Source: an uncultured Eubacterium sp. (GTDB lineage Bacteria; Bacillota; Clostridia; Lachnospirales; Lachnospiraceae). Taken from it: a stretch of DNA of 54,103 nt. The stretch lies in NCBI GenBank assembly GCA_910584875.1, contig CAJUDA010000022.1, forward strand, positions 1 to 54,103, written 5' to 3'. Positions 25,282-34,175 of this stretch are shown here, in pieces. A model generated the notes under the pieces. That model did not search any database, was not told where the DNA came from, and saw only the letters and a list, made by a program, of their open reading frames with translations. Both the position numbers and the translations under genes were made by a program. Position 1 is the first letter of the stretch. Each line of letters opens with the position of its first letter.

Positions 25282-25344
25282 TTCCCTGCTCCTTTCTCTG
25301 CGTCAGTGACCGGATCTGCCGCCACATACACGCACTACACTATA

Positions 25345-25372
25345 ATTATAGCAAATGTCCCGCAGAAATCAA
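25345..25372 (-). promoter_or_regulatory. Promoter of the transglycosylase gene
   Basis: TTGATT (25367-25372) and TATAAT (25345-25350) on the minus strand are 16 bases apart, starting at the CPBP stop. The leader is about 60 bases. Confidence 0.6.
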
Positions 25373-26289
25373 GAATAACTGCCCGGATTTTGTAAATTTA
25401 CTTCTGGTAAATGTGTCCTTTTCTCATGAAAATGGCGCATAAGCAGGATCACGATTCCACAGCAGGCAAGCTCAAACAGTATCATCACAATACCTAAAAT
25501 AACCGAATCGATCTGTTCCAGCCATCCTGTCAGAATATCCAGCAGGTAGGAAGAGGAATTAAACGCCACATGCAGCAGACAGCTGCCCCATATCGTCTGG
25601 GTCTTTTCATATATATATGCCAGTACGACACCAATTATTGTAGCATAAATCCCCTGGACCCAGTTCATATGATAGGCGCCAAACAGAAGCCCCGAAATAA
25701 TGGCAGCCGGCCACATGGAAAAACCGCGGCGCAGCTTGGCATAGATCATCCCCCGGAACAGTACTTCTTCTGCCAGCGGTCCCAACAGACACACAATAAA
25801 GAGCATGATCACCGGGTTCATCGTATCCAGATCAAAATTCTTTGCCAGCTCCTCATATTGTCTGAAAATGGACGGGAGGACGATCTGAAACCCTCTCAGG
25901 ATCAGATTGATGGCAAATTGTCCAAAGATAGCGATGCCCACGATCGCCAGTGTATTGGACCGTGTAAATGCCTTGCGGTAATCCGGCCGGAACGGATATT
26001 TATTTTCCCGAAAATAGTACCACAGACCAAAGCCGATAAACATGATAAAATCACACAATCCGGTAAGAACCATGGTAAAAGCCCCGTTTGCCGATATTTC
26101 ATCCGCCCCGGCACTTATACCCAGTCCGAGTTCCATCAGCTTTGCCACGGCGCCTGAATTTGTCAGCCCCTCTGTCAGCGCTATTTTATATATGATCCCC
26201 AGCATCATAAAGCTCATGACGAACTGCAGCGCCACAGCAATACCTATATATAACAGCACCCATGCCAGTGTTATCCCTTTTCTCTTCAT
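25369..26289 (-). CDS. CPBP-family intramembrane glutamic protease
   Basis: This 306-residue polytopic protein has about eight membrane helices. The CPBP/Abi signature is present: the paired glutamates of EEVLFRGMIYAKL, the first catalytic histidine in GAYHMNWVQG, and HVAFN in the last conserved helix. Prokaryotic members process membrane proteins or protect from bacteriocins; eukaryotic Rce1 relatives cut prenylated proteins. The ATG at 26289 follows GGGGGAACTAAG. It is divergent from argH across a gap of about 200 bases. Confidence 0.88.
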   Translation of the reverse strand: MKRKGITLAWVLLYIGIAVALQFVMSFMMLGIIYKIALTEGLTNSGAVAKLMELGLGISAGADEISANGAFTMVLTGLCDFIMFIGFGLWYYFRENKYPFRPDYRKAFTRSNTLAIVGIAIFGQFAINLILRGFQIVLPSIFRQYEELAKNFDLDTMNPVIMLFIVCLLGPLAEEVLFRGMIYAKLRRGFSMWPAAIISGLLFGAYHMNWVQGIYATIIGVVLAYIYEKTQTIWGSCLLHVAFNSSSYLLDILTGWLEQIDSVILGIVMILFELACCGIVILLMRHFHEKRTHLPEVNLQNPGSYS

Positions 26290-26375
26290 CTTAGTTCCCC
26301 CATTCTGAAACGCAGCTTCGCTCAACGCTCCTGTCCATTATTCTATCACGTTCCCCTGCCATGGTCAATTTCCTA

Positions 26376-26404
26376 TTGCCAATTTTTCTTGAAAATGATA
26401 CTAT
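26376..26404 (+). promoter_or_regulatory. Promoter of argH
   Basis: TTGCCA (26376-26381) and TACTAT (26399-26404) are 17 bases apart. The leader to the ATG is about 80 bases. No clear ArgR box (TGAATaaaTTCA type) was seen. Confidence 0.6.
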
Positions 26405-26493
26405 GAAGTTACTGTTCACTATGGACTTTATCATGAAAATACAAAATACAGGAGCGGAAACAAAACGATGTTTCCGGCAGAATGGAGGAAACT

Positions 26494-27870
26494 ATGAAAC
26501 TCTGGGGCGGACGGTTTACAAAAGAAACAAACCAACTGGTACACAATTTTAATGCTTCCATTTCATATGACCAGAAATTTTATAAACAGGATATCCTGGG
26601 CAGCATTGCACATGTCACCATGCTGGAAAAACAGGAGATCCTGACGACACAGGAAAAAGAAACCATTATCGACGGACTGAAAGGAATCCTCACGGATCTT
26701 GAGAACGGTACGCTGGAAATCACCGGCGAACACGAAGATATCCACAGTTTTGTAGAGGCAAACCTGATCGACCGCATCGGTGAGCCGGGCAAAAAGCTCC
26801 ACACCGGACGCAGCCGCAACGATCAGGTCGCACTGGATATGAAACTGTACACACGGGATGAAGTCATCGCCATCAATGATCTGTTAAAGGAACTGATGGT
26901 CGTGATCCACCGGATCATGACAGAGAATACAGATACCTATATGCCGGGCTTTACCCATCTGCAGAAGGCACAGCCGGTCACGCTGGCGCACCACTTCGGT
27001 GCTTATTTTGAGATGTTCCGCCGCGACCGCAGCCGTCTGCGGGATATCTATGACCGTATGAATTACTGCCCGCTGGGATCGGGCGCCCTTGCCGGTACGA
27101 CATATCCGCTGGACCGCGAATACAGTGCCTCCCTGCTGAAATTTGACGGTCCCACGTTCAACAGTATGGACTCTGTCTCTGACCGGGATTATCTGATCGA
27201 GCTGCTCAGCGCGCTCTCCACGATCATGATGCATATGAGCCGGTTCTGTGAAGAGATCATCCTCTGGAATTCCAACGAATACCGTTTTGTCGAGATCGAC
27301 GATTCCTATTCCACTGGTTCCAGCATCATGCCACAGAAAAAGAATCCAGACATCGCCGAGCTCGTCCGCGGCAAAACAGGACGCGTATATGGCGCGCTGG
27401 TATCCCTTCTGACAACGATGAAAGGGATCCCTCTTGCCTACAACAAAGATATGCAGGAGGACAAGGAGCTGACCTTCGACGCCATTGATACGGTGAAGGG
27501 CTGTCTGGCACTCTTTACCGGGATGCTGGATACGATGAAGTTCAATAAACCGGTGATGGAAGCCAGCGCCAAAAACGGTTTTACCAATGCGACAGATGCC
27601 GCTGATTACCTTGTCAATCACGGCGTACCATTCCGCGATGCCCATGGGATCATCGGTCAGCTGGTCCTGTTATGTATTGACAAAGGCATCTCTCTGGATG
27701 AACTGCCACTGGACGAATACCAAAAAGTATCTCCTGTTTTTGCCGATGACATCTATGAGGCAATCTCCATGAAAACCTGTGTGGAAAAGAGAAATACCAT
27801 CGGCGCACCGGGAGAGAAGGCGATGGCACAGATCATCACAGCAAATGCCCGCTATCTTCAGGAATCCTGA
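26494..27870 (+). CDS. argH: Argininosuccinate lyase
   Basis: This is the last step of arginine synthesis: argininosuccinate to arginine and fumarate. Its 458 residues form the fumarase/aspartase-type fold. Signatures are LWGGRFTKETN at the start, HTGRSRNDQVALD, the helix with TYMPGFTHLQKAQPV, and the flexible signature loop GSSIMPQKKNPD with the catalytic serine. GGAGGAAACT precedes the ATG at 26494. Its end overlaps the convergent AI-2E gene by 13 bases. argG is not in the window. Confidence 0.97.
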   Translation: MKLWGGRFTKETNQLVHNFNASISYDQKFYKQDILGSIAHVTMLEKQEILTTQEKETIIDGLKGILTDLENGTLEITGEHEDIHSFVEANLIDRIGEPGKKLHTGRSRNDQVALDMKLYTRDEVIAINDLLKELMVVIHRIMTENTDTYMPGFTHLQKAQPVTLAHHFGAYFEMFRRDRSRLRDIYDRMNYCPLGSGALAGTTYPLDREYSASLLKFDGPTFNSMDSVSDRDYLIELLSALSTIMMHMSRFCEEIILWNSNEYRFVEIDDSYSTGSSIMPQKKNPDIAELVRGKTGRVYGALVSLLTTMKGIPLAYNKDMQEDKELTFDAIDTVKGCLALFTGMLDTMKFNKPVMEASAKNGFTNATDAADYLVNHGVPFRDAHGIIGQLVLLCIDKGISLDELPLDEYQKVSPVFADDIYEAISMKTCVEKRNTIGAPGEKAMAQIITANARYLQES

Positions 27871-29018
27871 ATTTCATATTTTTCTTTTGCAACCGCTCTT
27901 TTTCTGAGCCGTTCATGGATGAAGTCACGGAACAGGGCATAGCACACCGAACAGAGGGGGATAAACAGGAGTATTCCGGTTATGCCAAACAGGCTTCCCC
28001 CGACACTGACTGCGACCAGCACCCACATCGAGGGCAGACCGATCGATCCACCGACAACACGGGGGTAGATCAGGTTTCCCTCGATTTGTTGTATCACGAG
28101 GAATAGTACAAGAAACCAGACCGCCTTGACCGGATCCACCATCACGATCAAAAACATACCGACAACACAGCCGATAAATGCTCCGACAATCGGGATCAGC
28201 GCCGTCAGCGCAATAACAACACCGATCAGCATGGCATACGGGATACGGAAGATCCCCAGTATGATCACAAACATCGCCCCCAGAATAAACGCCTCCAGAC
28301 ACTGCCCCGATAAGAAACCGGAAAACACCTGATTTGTCAGCTTTCCGATGGCTATCACCCTGTCTGCTCTTTTCTCCGGGAGAAGGGCATACAGGATTTT
28401 TCTTGTCTGGCAGGAAAGCTTCTCTTTCTGGATCAGCACATAGACAGAAAAAACAATACCGATCAAAAAGGATACAATACCACCGACAACACTTCCGATC
28501 AGATGAAAGCCGGAGGTAACGATATTCGTAGCGGCAGACTGCAGAAATGCAGTCGCCTTTGCGGAAAGACTGGCGATATCCAGTTCTGTCTCCTCAATAA
28601 AAGCGGCAACCGAAGGCAGCTTATCCTTATTTTCCAAAAACCACTCCTGTACGGCAGTCACGGCCGCCGGAATCTGATCCGTCAGCAGCTTCACCGTTCT
28701 TGTCAGTTCCGGGATGATCACGACCATCGCAAGTGTCAGCACACCGATAACGAGCAGCAGTGTCAAAGCATAAGAGAGGATCCGTTTTACCTTCTGTCCT
28801 TTCAGATGGTTCCATCGTTTGCGAAATACATATTTTTCAATCTGTCTCATCGGAACATTAATGATAAATGCGATCGCACCTCCCAGAATAAACGGCAGAA
28901 ACAGACGAAAAAAGCTGCACAGGAAACGCCAAACCAGATCCAGGTGCATAACGGCACAATAGAGTAGGATGGCAAAGGCAACAATCTCCAGTATATGTCT
29001 TTTCATTTCACGGTTCAT
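27858..29018 (-). CDS. AI-2E family transporter
   Basis: This 386-residue membrane protein of the PerM/TqsA family has about eight helices. It opens with a pair of N-terminal helices (HILEIVAFAILLYCAVMHLD and FLCSFFRLFLPFILGGAI), a large central extracytoplasmic region of Ile/Leu helices with Glu/Asp turns (140-220), and the conserved C-terminal block VGGSIGLPSMWVLVAVSVGG. Members export autoinducer-2 or act as ion antiporters; substrate is unknown. The ATG at 29018 follows GGGAGGGGG. It overlaps the thioesterase gene by 11 bases and converges with argH. Confidence 0.88.
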   Translation of the reverse strand: MNREMKRHILEIVAFAILLYCAVMHLDLVWRFLCSFFRLFLPFILGGAIAFIINVPMRQIEKYVFRKRWNHLKGQKVKRILSYALTLLLVIGVLTLAMVVIIPELTRTVKLLTDQIPAAVTAVQEWFLENKDKLPSVAAFIEETELDIASLSAKATAFLQSAATNIVTSGFHLIGSVVGGIVSFLIGIVFSVYVLIQKEKLSCQTRKILYALLPEKRADRVIAIGKLTNQVFSGFLSGQCLEAFILGAMFVIILGIFRIPYAMLIGVVIALTALIPIVGAFIGCVVGMFLIVMVDPVKAVWFLVLFLVIQQIEGNLIYPRVVGGSIGLPSMWVLVAVSVGGSLFGITGILLFIPLCSVCYALFRDFIHERLRKRAVAKEKYEIQDS

Positions 29019-29391
29019 CCTGATCCCCCTCCCTTTTTCCCAATCCATGGGGCATTTTGTTCCCCTCATCATCGACCGTGACAAATATGGCACTGCCTGT
29101 AACATATATGTCATGAGAGAGAAAATCCCTGCCCTCAGCCAGTATTTCTACACTTGTAGTCCCGTATTTCCCCGGCTGATAGCGAAATTCCAGGATCGTC
29201 CCCGCCCTGACCGGTCTTTTGATCCGGATCTCCCGGACCGCCGCCAGCACTACATGCTCCGTCTCCCCCATAACCTCTGTCACGCCGATCATCGCAGCCT
29301 CTGTCAGCCACTCCGAAATATACCCGGCGTAGAGCGTCTGGTGATGGTTCATAAATTCCGGCCGGACAAAACGTCTTGTTGCAATCTTCAT
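29008..29391 (-). CDS. Hotdog-fold acyl-CoA thioesterase
   Basis: This 127-residue protein has the acyl-CoA thioesterase (YbgC/YciA-like) pattern: RFVRPEFMNHHQTLYAGYISEW with the N-H-H-x-T-L-Y-A-G helix start, and a long antiparallel sheet (VVLAAVREIRIKRPVRAGTILEF). Members hydrolyse short to long acyl-CoA in the cytosol as a hexamer. The ATG at 29391 is six bases after GGAGG and is preferred to the one two codons earlier. It overlaps the AI-2E gene and follows the ArsC/Spx-like gene by 25 bases. Confidence 0.85.
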   Translation of the reverse strand: MKIATRRFVRPEFMNHHQTLYAGYISEWLTEAAMIGVTEVMGETEHVVLAAVREIRIKRPVRAGTILEFRYQPGKYGTTSVEILAEGRDFLSHDIYVTGSAIFVTVDDEGNKMPHGLGKREGDQDEP

Positions 29392-29416
29392 CTCCATCCT
29401 CCTGTATTCCTGCCCT

Positions 29417-29764
29417 TTATATGATCTCTTCCCATTCCTTTTCCCGGAACCCGACCCGGACCTGATCCTCTGTCACCAGGATCGGCCGCTTCACGAGCAT
29501 TCCGTCCGAAGCAAGCAATGCGATCTGTTCCTCCTCACTCATGGCGGGAAGCTTGTCCTTCAGCCCCATTTCCCGGTAAAGCATTCCACTTGTATTGAAA
29601 AACCGTTTCAATGGAAGTCCACTTCTCTCATGCCACTGTTTCAGCTCTTCTGCCGACGGGTTGTCCTCCTTGATATTGCGGTCTGTATAAGAAACAGCGT
29701 TCTCGTCCAGCCACTTTTTTGCCTTTTTGCAGGTTGAGCATTTAGGATATTCGACAAATAACAT
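29417..29764 (-). CDS. Spx/MgsR-ArsC-like thioredoxin-fold protein
   Basis: This 115-residue protein has the ArsC/Spx fold with redox motif C-S-T-C (YPKCSTCKKAKKWLDENA), LKQWHERSGLPLKRFFNTSG in the middle and LLASDGMLVKRPILV near the end. In true arsenate reductases and in Spx the same layout serves different jobs; this one lacks clear evidence for either, and the Arg of Spx binding RNA polymerase could not be checked. The ATG at 29764 (MLFVEY) is used; one at 29773 is only one base after AAAGGA. No arsenic genes are nearby. Confidence 0.8.
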   Translation of the reverse strand: MLFVEYPKCSTCKKAKKWLDENAVSYTDRNIKEDNPSAEELKQWHERSGLPLKRFFNTSGMLYREMGLKDKLPAMSEEEQIALLASDGMLVKRPILVTEDQVRVGFREKEWEEII

Positions 29765-29832
29765 ATCATTCATTTCCTTTCTTTTATGATTTATAAAGTA
29801 TAACACATTTTTACCAGCTAATTCAATAAGAA

Positions 29833-29862
29833 ATGCCAGGACGAATCCTGCCGTCCTGGCAT
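29833..29862 (-). terminator. Terminator of the arabinanase gene
   Basis: ATGCCAGGACG (29833-29843) pairs perfectly with CGTCCTGGCAT (29852-29862). On the minus strand the stem is followed by TTCTTATT. It is about 50 bases past the stop codon. Confidence 0.8.
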
Positions 29863-29914
29863 CCCATGCTTTTCTTTCAATTCATTTGTACTCTACGATT
29901 CATCGCACGATCGA

Positions 29915-32900
29915 TCAATACACATCAATATTGTCTACCATGGTCACAGAATTATAACGTCCGCCACGCACATACATACCTTTGAGTACACCGGTACCAT
30001 TGATCTCAACCGGACCCTGGAAATACGTTTTTGTATCATCCTTGATCTCTATGGTCGCCGTCTTCTGGGAAGCGTTCACGACAACAAGGACATGTACCCA
30101 GGAAGCCGGGATATCTACTTCCGGCGAACCGTTGATGGACCACTTTGTACTGTTGGTGGCTGCCATTTTCAGGATATATCCGGCATCAATCCCATTATTG
30201 ACATTATCACTGATATAATGGAAATCGGTACCTGTTAGCGCAAATTCTGTCGTCTGGTTATCCCCCGCTTTCAAAGAGAGATCAAACTCTACACAGTAAA
30301 CACCGTTTACCTTGTTTTCCTCTATACCAAAGTTGGTAAACGCACCTCTTGAATTCTGCTGGCCCGGTGCAAACTGGATATACTTCCCATGTGTGCTGTC
30401 AGTTTCAACCGTCACCTGGTTCGGCGCATTGGCCGATTCCCAACCACCGGCTCCTATCTTTGTACCATCGCTATTTTTGTCATCTTCCGCACTACTGTAA
30501 TCATTCTGATAGATAAAATCGGTGATCGTCTCCGGCAGTACAACGACATCAAATTCCTTCGTTACCGCACCGATCGTCGCCGTCAGCTTCACCGTAACAC
30601 TGCCCGATGATGGCGGCGTCACTGTTCCATTGACATTGATCACATCCGGATTGGAGGAGGACCAGCTGATCGCATTCCCCTCAATCGTTGCCGGGAGATC
30701 GATATGATCGCCACGGACTACCGACTTGATCACAATCTCCAGCGCCGGTACTGTGACAGTAAACTCTTTTGTCTGTTCCACCGTGCCATGTTTAATGACA
30801 GCAGTAAGTTTTACCGTTGTATCTGTGAGAGCCCTTGTTACTTTTGCCGTCTTTCCTTCAATCTTAATAACGGCATTATCCGACGTCCAGGTTACTTCTG
30901 AACCGAAGAATCCTTCTGTCGTCAGTGCAAAGTCTTTCTTGATTGTCTTCTCCACTGTAATTTTGGATGCATCATATGAAACGATCTCAGCATCCGGTTT
31001 CTTTACCCTGACACCCCACACGGATTTGATATTGCCATCACCAACAGCGGTAAATACCATCGCTTTGGAAAGATTTTTATCCTCCATGGTCTGTTCAAAT
31101 ACAACGCCTTTGAATGTTTCATCCCCGATCTTGATGGTGATATAATTCTTGTCGAAGGTCCATGTACCTGTCTTGCTGCCGGAAACTGAGCCATCCGCAT
31201 TCAGCTTTACAACGACCGAGTCACTATAATCATATGCTGGCGGCTGCGTCTTTGTATACGATGTACGGTGGAGGATAAATTCATACTCACCTGCCACGTC
31301 TTCCGTGGTATACGTTTTGTCCATGCTCTCACCGTCATAAGCAAACGGCGCTGTGACAAGCCAGCCATCTTCATTCAGGAACATCTGGTTTGATTTGGTA
31401 ACAAAGCCTTCTGTCCCGTTTGCCCATTTCTGATGATAGTGCAGGAACAGCTTGCCATTCTCAGCAGTTCCCGCTTTGCTGGCAAGAAGTGCGGAGTTTC
31501 CACCACAGGACGTATAAGCAAAGTCCATAAAGGAGAACTTAAAATTGTCCATAACACGCAGTCCGAGTTCTGCTCTTCCAAGCTCGGAGGTCGCCTTATT
31601 CCCTGCGGTATCCACATATGGTCCCTCTACATTTTCCGAGCGGTACATTCTCATATTATAACCGCCATAGGACTGCAGTCCGCCGACCGACGTCCAGAGG
31701 AAATAGTAATATCCGGTGCTGGACTTGGCAGAAGGTACCTCCATGATGAATGGTCCCTCGCCGTTATTGTTTGCCAGTTTAATTCCGTAATAAGGATCTT
31801 TGTCACCGATGACAGAAGCGGTTCCATTGTCCTCATAGGTTGCACTCTTCAGACGGTCACCAGTCTTTGGATCCAGCTGGATCATACGAATACCGCCAGC
31901 GCAGGTAAAGGATCCATACGTCATCCACAGTTTGCCTGTGTGGTCGTAGAATACTGTGGCGTCAATACAGTCTGGATATGTTCTGTCATTTGCCGTGTAT
32001 TTCGCCGGCACCTTGGTTTTGTCGGTGATACCCAGTACATCCATCAGATTGGTCTTATCCACATCATCTGTCGTCATTGCCGAAGCAACAAGCATTTTCT
32101 CATATTTGTACGGACCATCCGGTTTATCTGAACTGGTAAGCGCGATCACACATTTGCCCTGTGCCGTACCGTCAGCAAGCGTTACATACATAAAGTATTT
32201 GCGTGCTTCTTTACTATAAATAATGGATGGCGCCCATACCCCTTCCGGATTTGCATTGCCCGGCTTTACAAAAGCATAGACATCGGCAAATTCCTGCTGA
32301 TATGGTTTGGTAAACAATTTATTGCTGTCATTATATCCCACACTGGAGTTTGCCACCCACGCCCAGGATTTCATATCCTTGGAATATCCGGCAAGACAGT
32401 GTGAGCCTACCGTATAGTAGTACCCTGACACTGGATCCTGGAATACCGACGGATCGTGGATCGCTATCGTGGAATAGTTGATCGTCGCCTTGCAGGCTGC
32501 CATAACACCGGTAGCCGTCTTCGCCGTGATCGTAACCTGACCCGCCTTCTTCATGCGCAGCTTTCCGTCTTTTGTAAATCCGGCGATATTGCTGTCGGAT
32601 GAAGTATAGGATATCTTTGCCGTACTATTGGAGTTTAGGAGGATCGCGCCGCCAAATACAACGGTATCCTGATCCGGGCTGAGCTCATACGCCGCTGTCT
32701 CCGGATAGATCAGTTTCTCCTTATCGTCTTTCGGTGCCGGCTGCAATGCCTTTTTATAGATGCTGAACGATTTTACCGTACAATCTGTCACCGTGCTTCC
32801 CTGTGCGATACACGAAGGCGCCACACCGAGGAGATACTGGGTCCAGGAATTCCTTACCGTCGCCAGATATGCTGTCGTGCCCGTCGGGCAGAGTGCCGTA

Positions 32901-34078
32901 TTGGCATTCGGTGTAAACGAACCGCCGACGGAAACTCCGGTTTCCACATTGTAGTATGCCTTCAGTTCCCCATCCAGATAAACGCGGATCTCTTTATCCG
33001 TATAGGTCGTTACCAGCGTAAATTCCTTTCCGATCGGGATAAAGTTTTCCGATGTATAGAACTGGGAACGCCAGTCAAGTTCAGTATAGAGCTGACCGCT
33101 CGGCGTCACCGCCTGGAACATCATCGGATAACTGCTTCCGGACGTATTCCAGAGAAACGTGTTGCCGCTGGCATTCAGCTTATTGATCGTCATCGTCATG
33201 GCGATCGTCATACCTTCGTCACTGTCTGCCATGGAGAGATCTTTTTTGGTATTCAGCGCTGTCGTATCTGGTACGATATCTGCCGTGGCCTCTTCCATGG
33301 AAGGGAGGTTCCCTACGCGGACTGGTGTGATCTCTGCCGTGGCTGAGATCTCTGTGGACGGAGCCGGCGTCGGATTCGGGGTCGGTTTGACGGTTGTGCC
33401 GCCGCCCTGTGAACTGCCGGTCACCGTGATAGCAAAGCTCTTCTGCAGCACTTTCCCTTTGCTGCCCTTTACCTTGGATTTTGCCGTGATCGTTGCCTTA
33501 CCGGCAGCAACTGCTTTTACCAGCCCCTTACTGCTGACTGTCGCTACCTTTTTGTCAGAGGAAGAATAAACAATCGTCTTACAGGTCGGTTTGCCGCTCA
33601 GTGAAGCAGTGATCTGCGCCGTTTTCCCTGCCTGCAGTGTGCTGGCGCTGATACTGGCTTTGATCCCCGTCGGCGCCACATACTTCTTTACCTTGATCTT
33701 GATGGTCTTAGTCAGTTTCCTGCCTTTTTTGTTCTTTGCCACCGTAGTGACTTTGATCTTTGCCGTTCCTTTTTTCTTTGCTGTCACTTTACCCTTGGAA
33801 CTGACCTTCGCCACCTTCTTGGAAAGTGATTTGAATTTCACCTTCTGTTTTGCCTTCTTCGGCGTCACCTTTGCCTTCAGCTTCGTCGTGGTGTAAGGAG
33901 AGTATTTCCCTACATACAAGGTTTTGCTGCCAGCTTTCACTGTCAGCTTCTTTGCTTTGGCAGCTGCTGCCTCTGCCTCAGGAGCAGGCATCATGCCGAT
34001 TCCTGTCCCCATAAGGACCGCCGCTGTCAAAACGGCAAGCGCTTTTTTCGCTGTGCCCTGTGAGATTCTTTTTCTCAA
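29915..34078 (-). CDS. Secreted multimodular GH43 endo-arabinanase
   Basis: This 1387-residue exported enzyme degrades alpha-1,5-arabinan or a related arabinose polymer of pectin. A Sec signal (AVLTAAVLMGTGIGM, cleavage near AEA-A about 38) is followed by two Lys-rich Ig-like repeats (42-220), a Thr/Pro linker (about 225-243), a LamG-like module (245-445), a BIG2-type repeat (455-535), and the GH43 five-blade propeller (about 538-910). Asp542 in IHDPS, Asp706 in PDCIDATVFYD and Glu774 in GEGPF fit the base, pKa-tuning and acid residues. The GH43 C-terminal lipocalin-like domain (928-1026), two Ig-like repeats (about 1030-1180) and a lectin-like end (1190-1387) follow. There is no LPXTG or SLH anchor. 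It starts with TTG after GGGGGACG. It is closed by a strong terminator. Confidence 0.93.
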   Translation of the reverse strand: MRKRISQGTAKKALAVLTAAVLMGTGIGMMPAPEAEAAAAKAKKLTVKAGSKTLYVGKYSPYTTTKLKAKVTPKKAKQKVKFKSLSKKVAKVSSKGKVTAKKKGTAKIKVTTVAKNKKGRKLTKTIKIKVKKYVAPTGIKASISASTLQAGKTAQITASLSGKPTCKTIVYSSSDKKVATVSSKGLVKAVAAGKATITAKSKVKGSKGKVLQKSFAITVTGSSQGGGTTVKPTPNPTPAPSTEISATAEITPVRVGNLPSMEEATADIVPDTTALNTKKDLSMADSDEGMTIAMTMTINKLNASGNTFLWNTSGSSYPMMFQAVTPSGQLYTELDWRSQFYTSENFIPIGKEFTLVTTYTDKEIRVYLDGELKAYYNVETGVSVGGSFTPNANTALCPTGTTAYLATVRNSWTQYLLGVAPSCIAQGSTVTDCTVKSFSIYKKALQPAPKDDKEKLIYPETAAYELSPDQDTVVFGGAILLNSNSTAKISYTSSDSNIAGFTKDGKLRMKKAGQVTITAKTATGVMAACKATINYSTIAIHDPSVFQDPVSGYYYTVGSHCLAGYSKDMKSWAWVANSSVGYNDSNKLFTKPYQQEFADVYAFVKPGNANPEGVWAPSIIYSKEARKYFMYVTLADGTAQGKCVIALTSSDKPDGPYKYEKMLVASAMTTDDVDKTNLMDVLGITDKTKVPAKYTANDRTYPDCIDATVFYDHTGKLWMTYGSFTCAGGIRMIQLDPKTGDRLKSATYEDNGTASVIGDKDPYYGIKLANNNGEGPFIMEVPSAKSSTGYYYFLWTSVGGLQSYGGYNMRMYRSENVEGPYVDTAGNKATSELGRAELGLRVMDNFKFSFMDFAYTSCGGNSALLASKAGTAENGKLFLHYHQKWANGTEGFVTKSNQMFLNEDGWLVTAPFAYDGESMDKTYTTEDVAGEYEFILHRTSYTKTQPPAYDYSDSVVVKLNADGSVSGSKTGTWTFDKNYITIKIGDETFKGVVFEQTMEDKNLSKAMVFTAVGDGNIKSVWGVRVKKPDAEIVSYDASKITVEKTIKKDFALTTEGFFGSEVTWTSDNAVIKIEGKTAKVTRALTDTTVKLTAVIKHGTVEQTKEFTVTVPALEIVIKSVVRGDHIDLPATIEGNAISWSSSNPDVINVNGTVTPPSSGSVTVKLTATIGAVTKEFDVVVLPETITDFIYQNDYSSAEDDKNSDGTKIGAGGWESANAPNQVTVETDSTHGKYIQFAPGQQNSRGAFTNFGIEENKVNGVYCVEFDLSLKAGDNQTTEFALTGTDFHYISDNVNNGIDAGYILKMAATNSTKWSINGSPEVDIPASWVHVLVVVNASQKTATIEIKDDTKTYFQGPVEINGTGVLKGMYVRGGRYNSVTMVDNIDVY

Positions 34079-34097
34079 TTTTTCGTCCCCCTTTTTC

Positions 34098-34135
34098 GTA
34101 TAATTATCCGCAGATATATTTGTGAATAATTATAC
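34098..34135. promoter_or_regulatory. 10-base inverted repeat overlapping the arabinanase -10 box
   Basis: GTATAATTAT (34098-34107) and ATAATTATAC (34126-34135) are exact complements 18 bases apart. The second arm contains the -10 box of the arabinanase promoter (34129-34134) and the first lies in the leader. It may be a repressor operator or a leader hairpin. Confidence 0.55.
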
Positions 34136-34157
34136 AATCCAGAGGGACAAAAGTCAA
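34129..34157 (-). promoter_or_regulatory. Promoter of the arabinanase gene
   Basis: TTGACT (34152-34157) and TATAAT (34129-34134) on the minus strand are 17 bases apart, about 50 bases before the TTG start codon. Confidence 0.8.
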
Positions 34158-34175
34158 TCGAATTCATCGATTCAA

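Noticed and set aside
26325..26493. ArgR operator upstream of argH
   Set aside because: AT-rich pieces are present but no convincing palindromic ARG box could be aligned.
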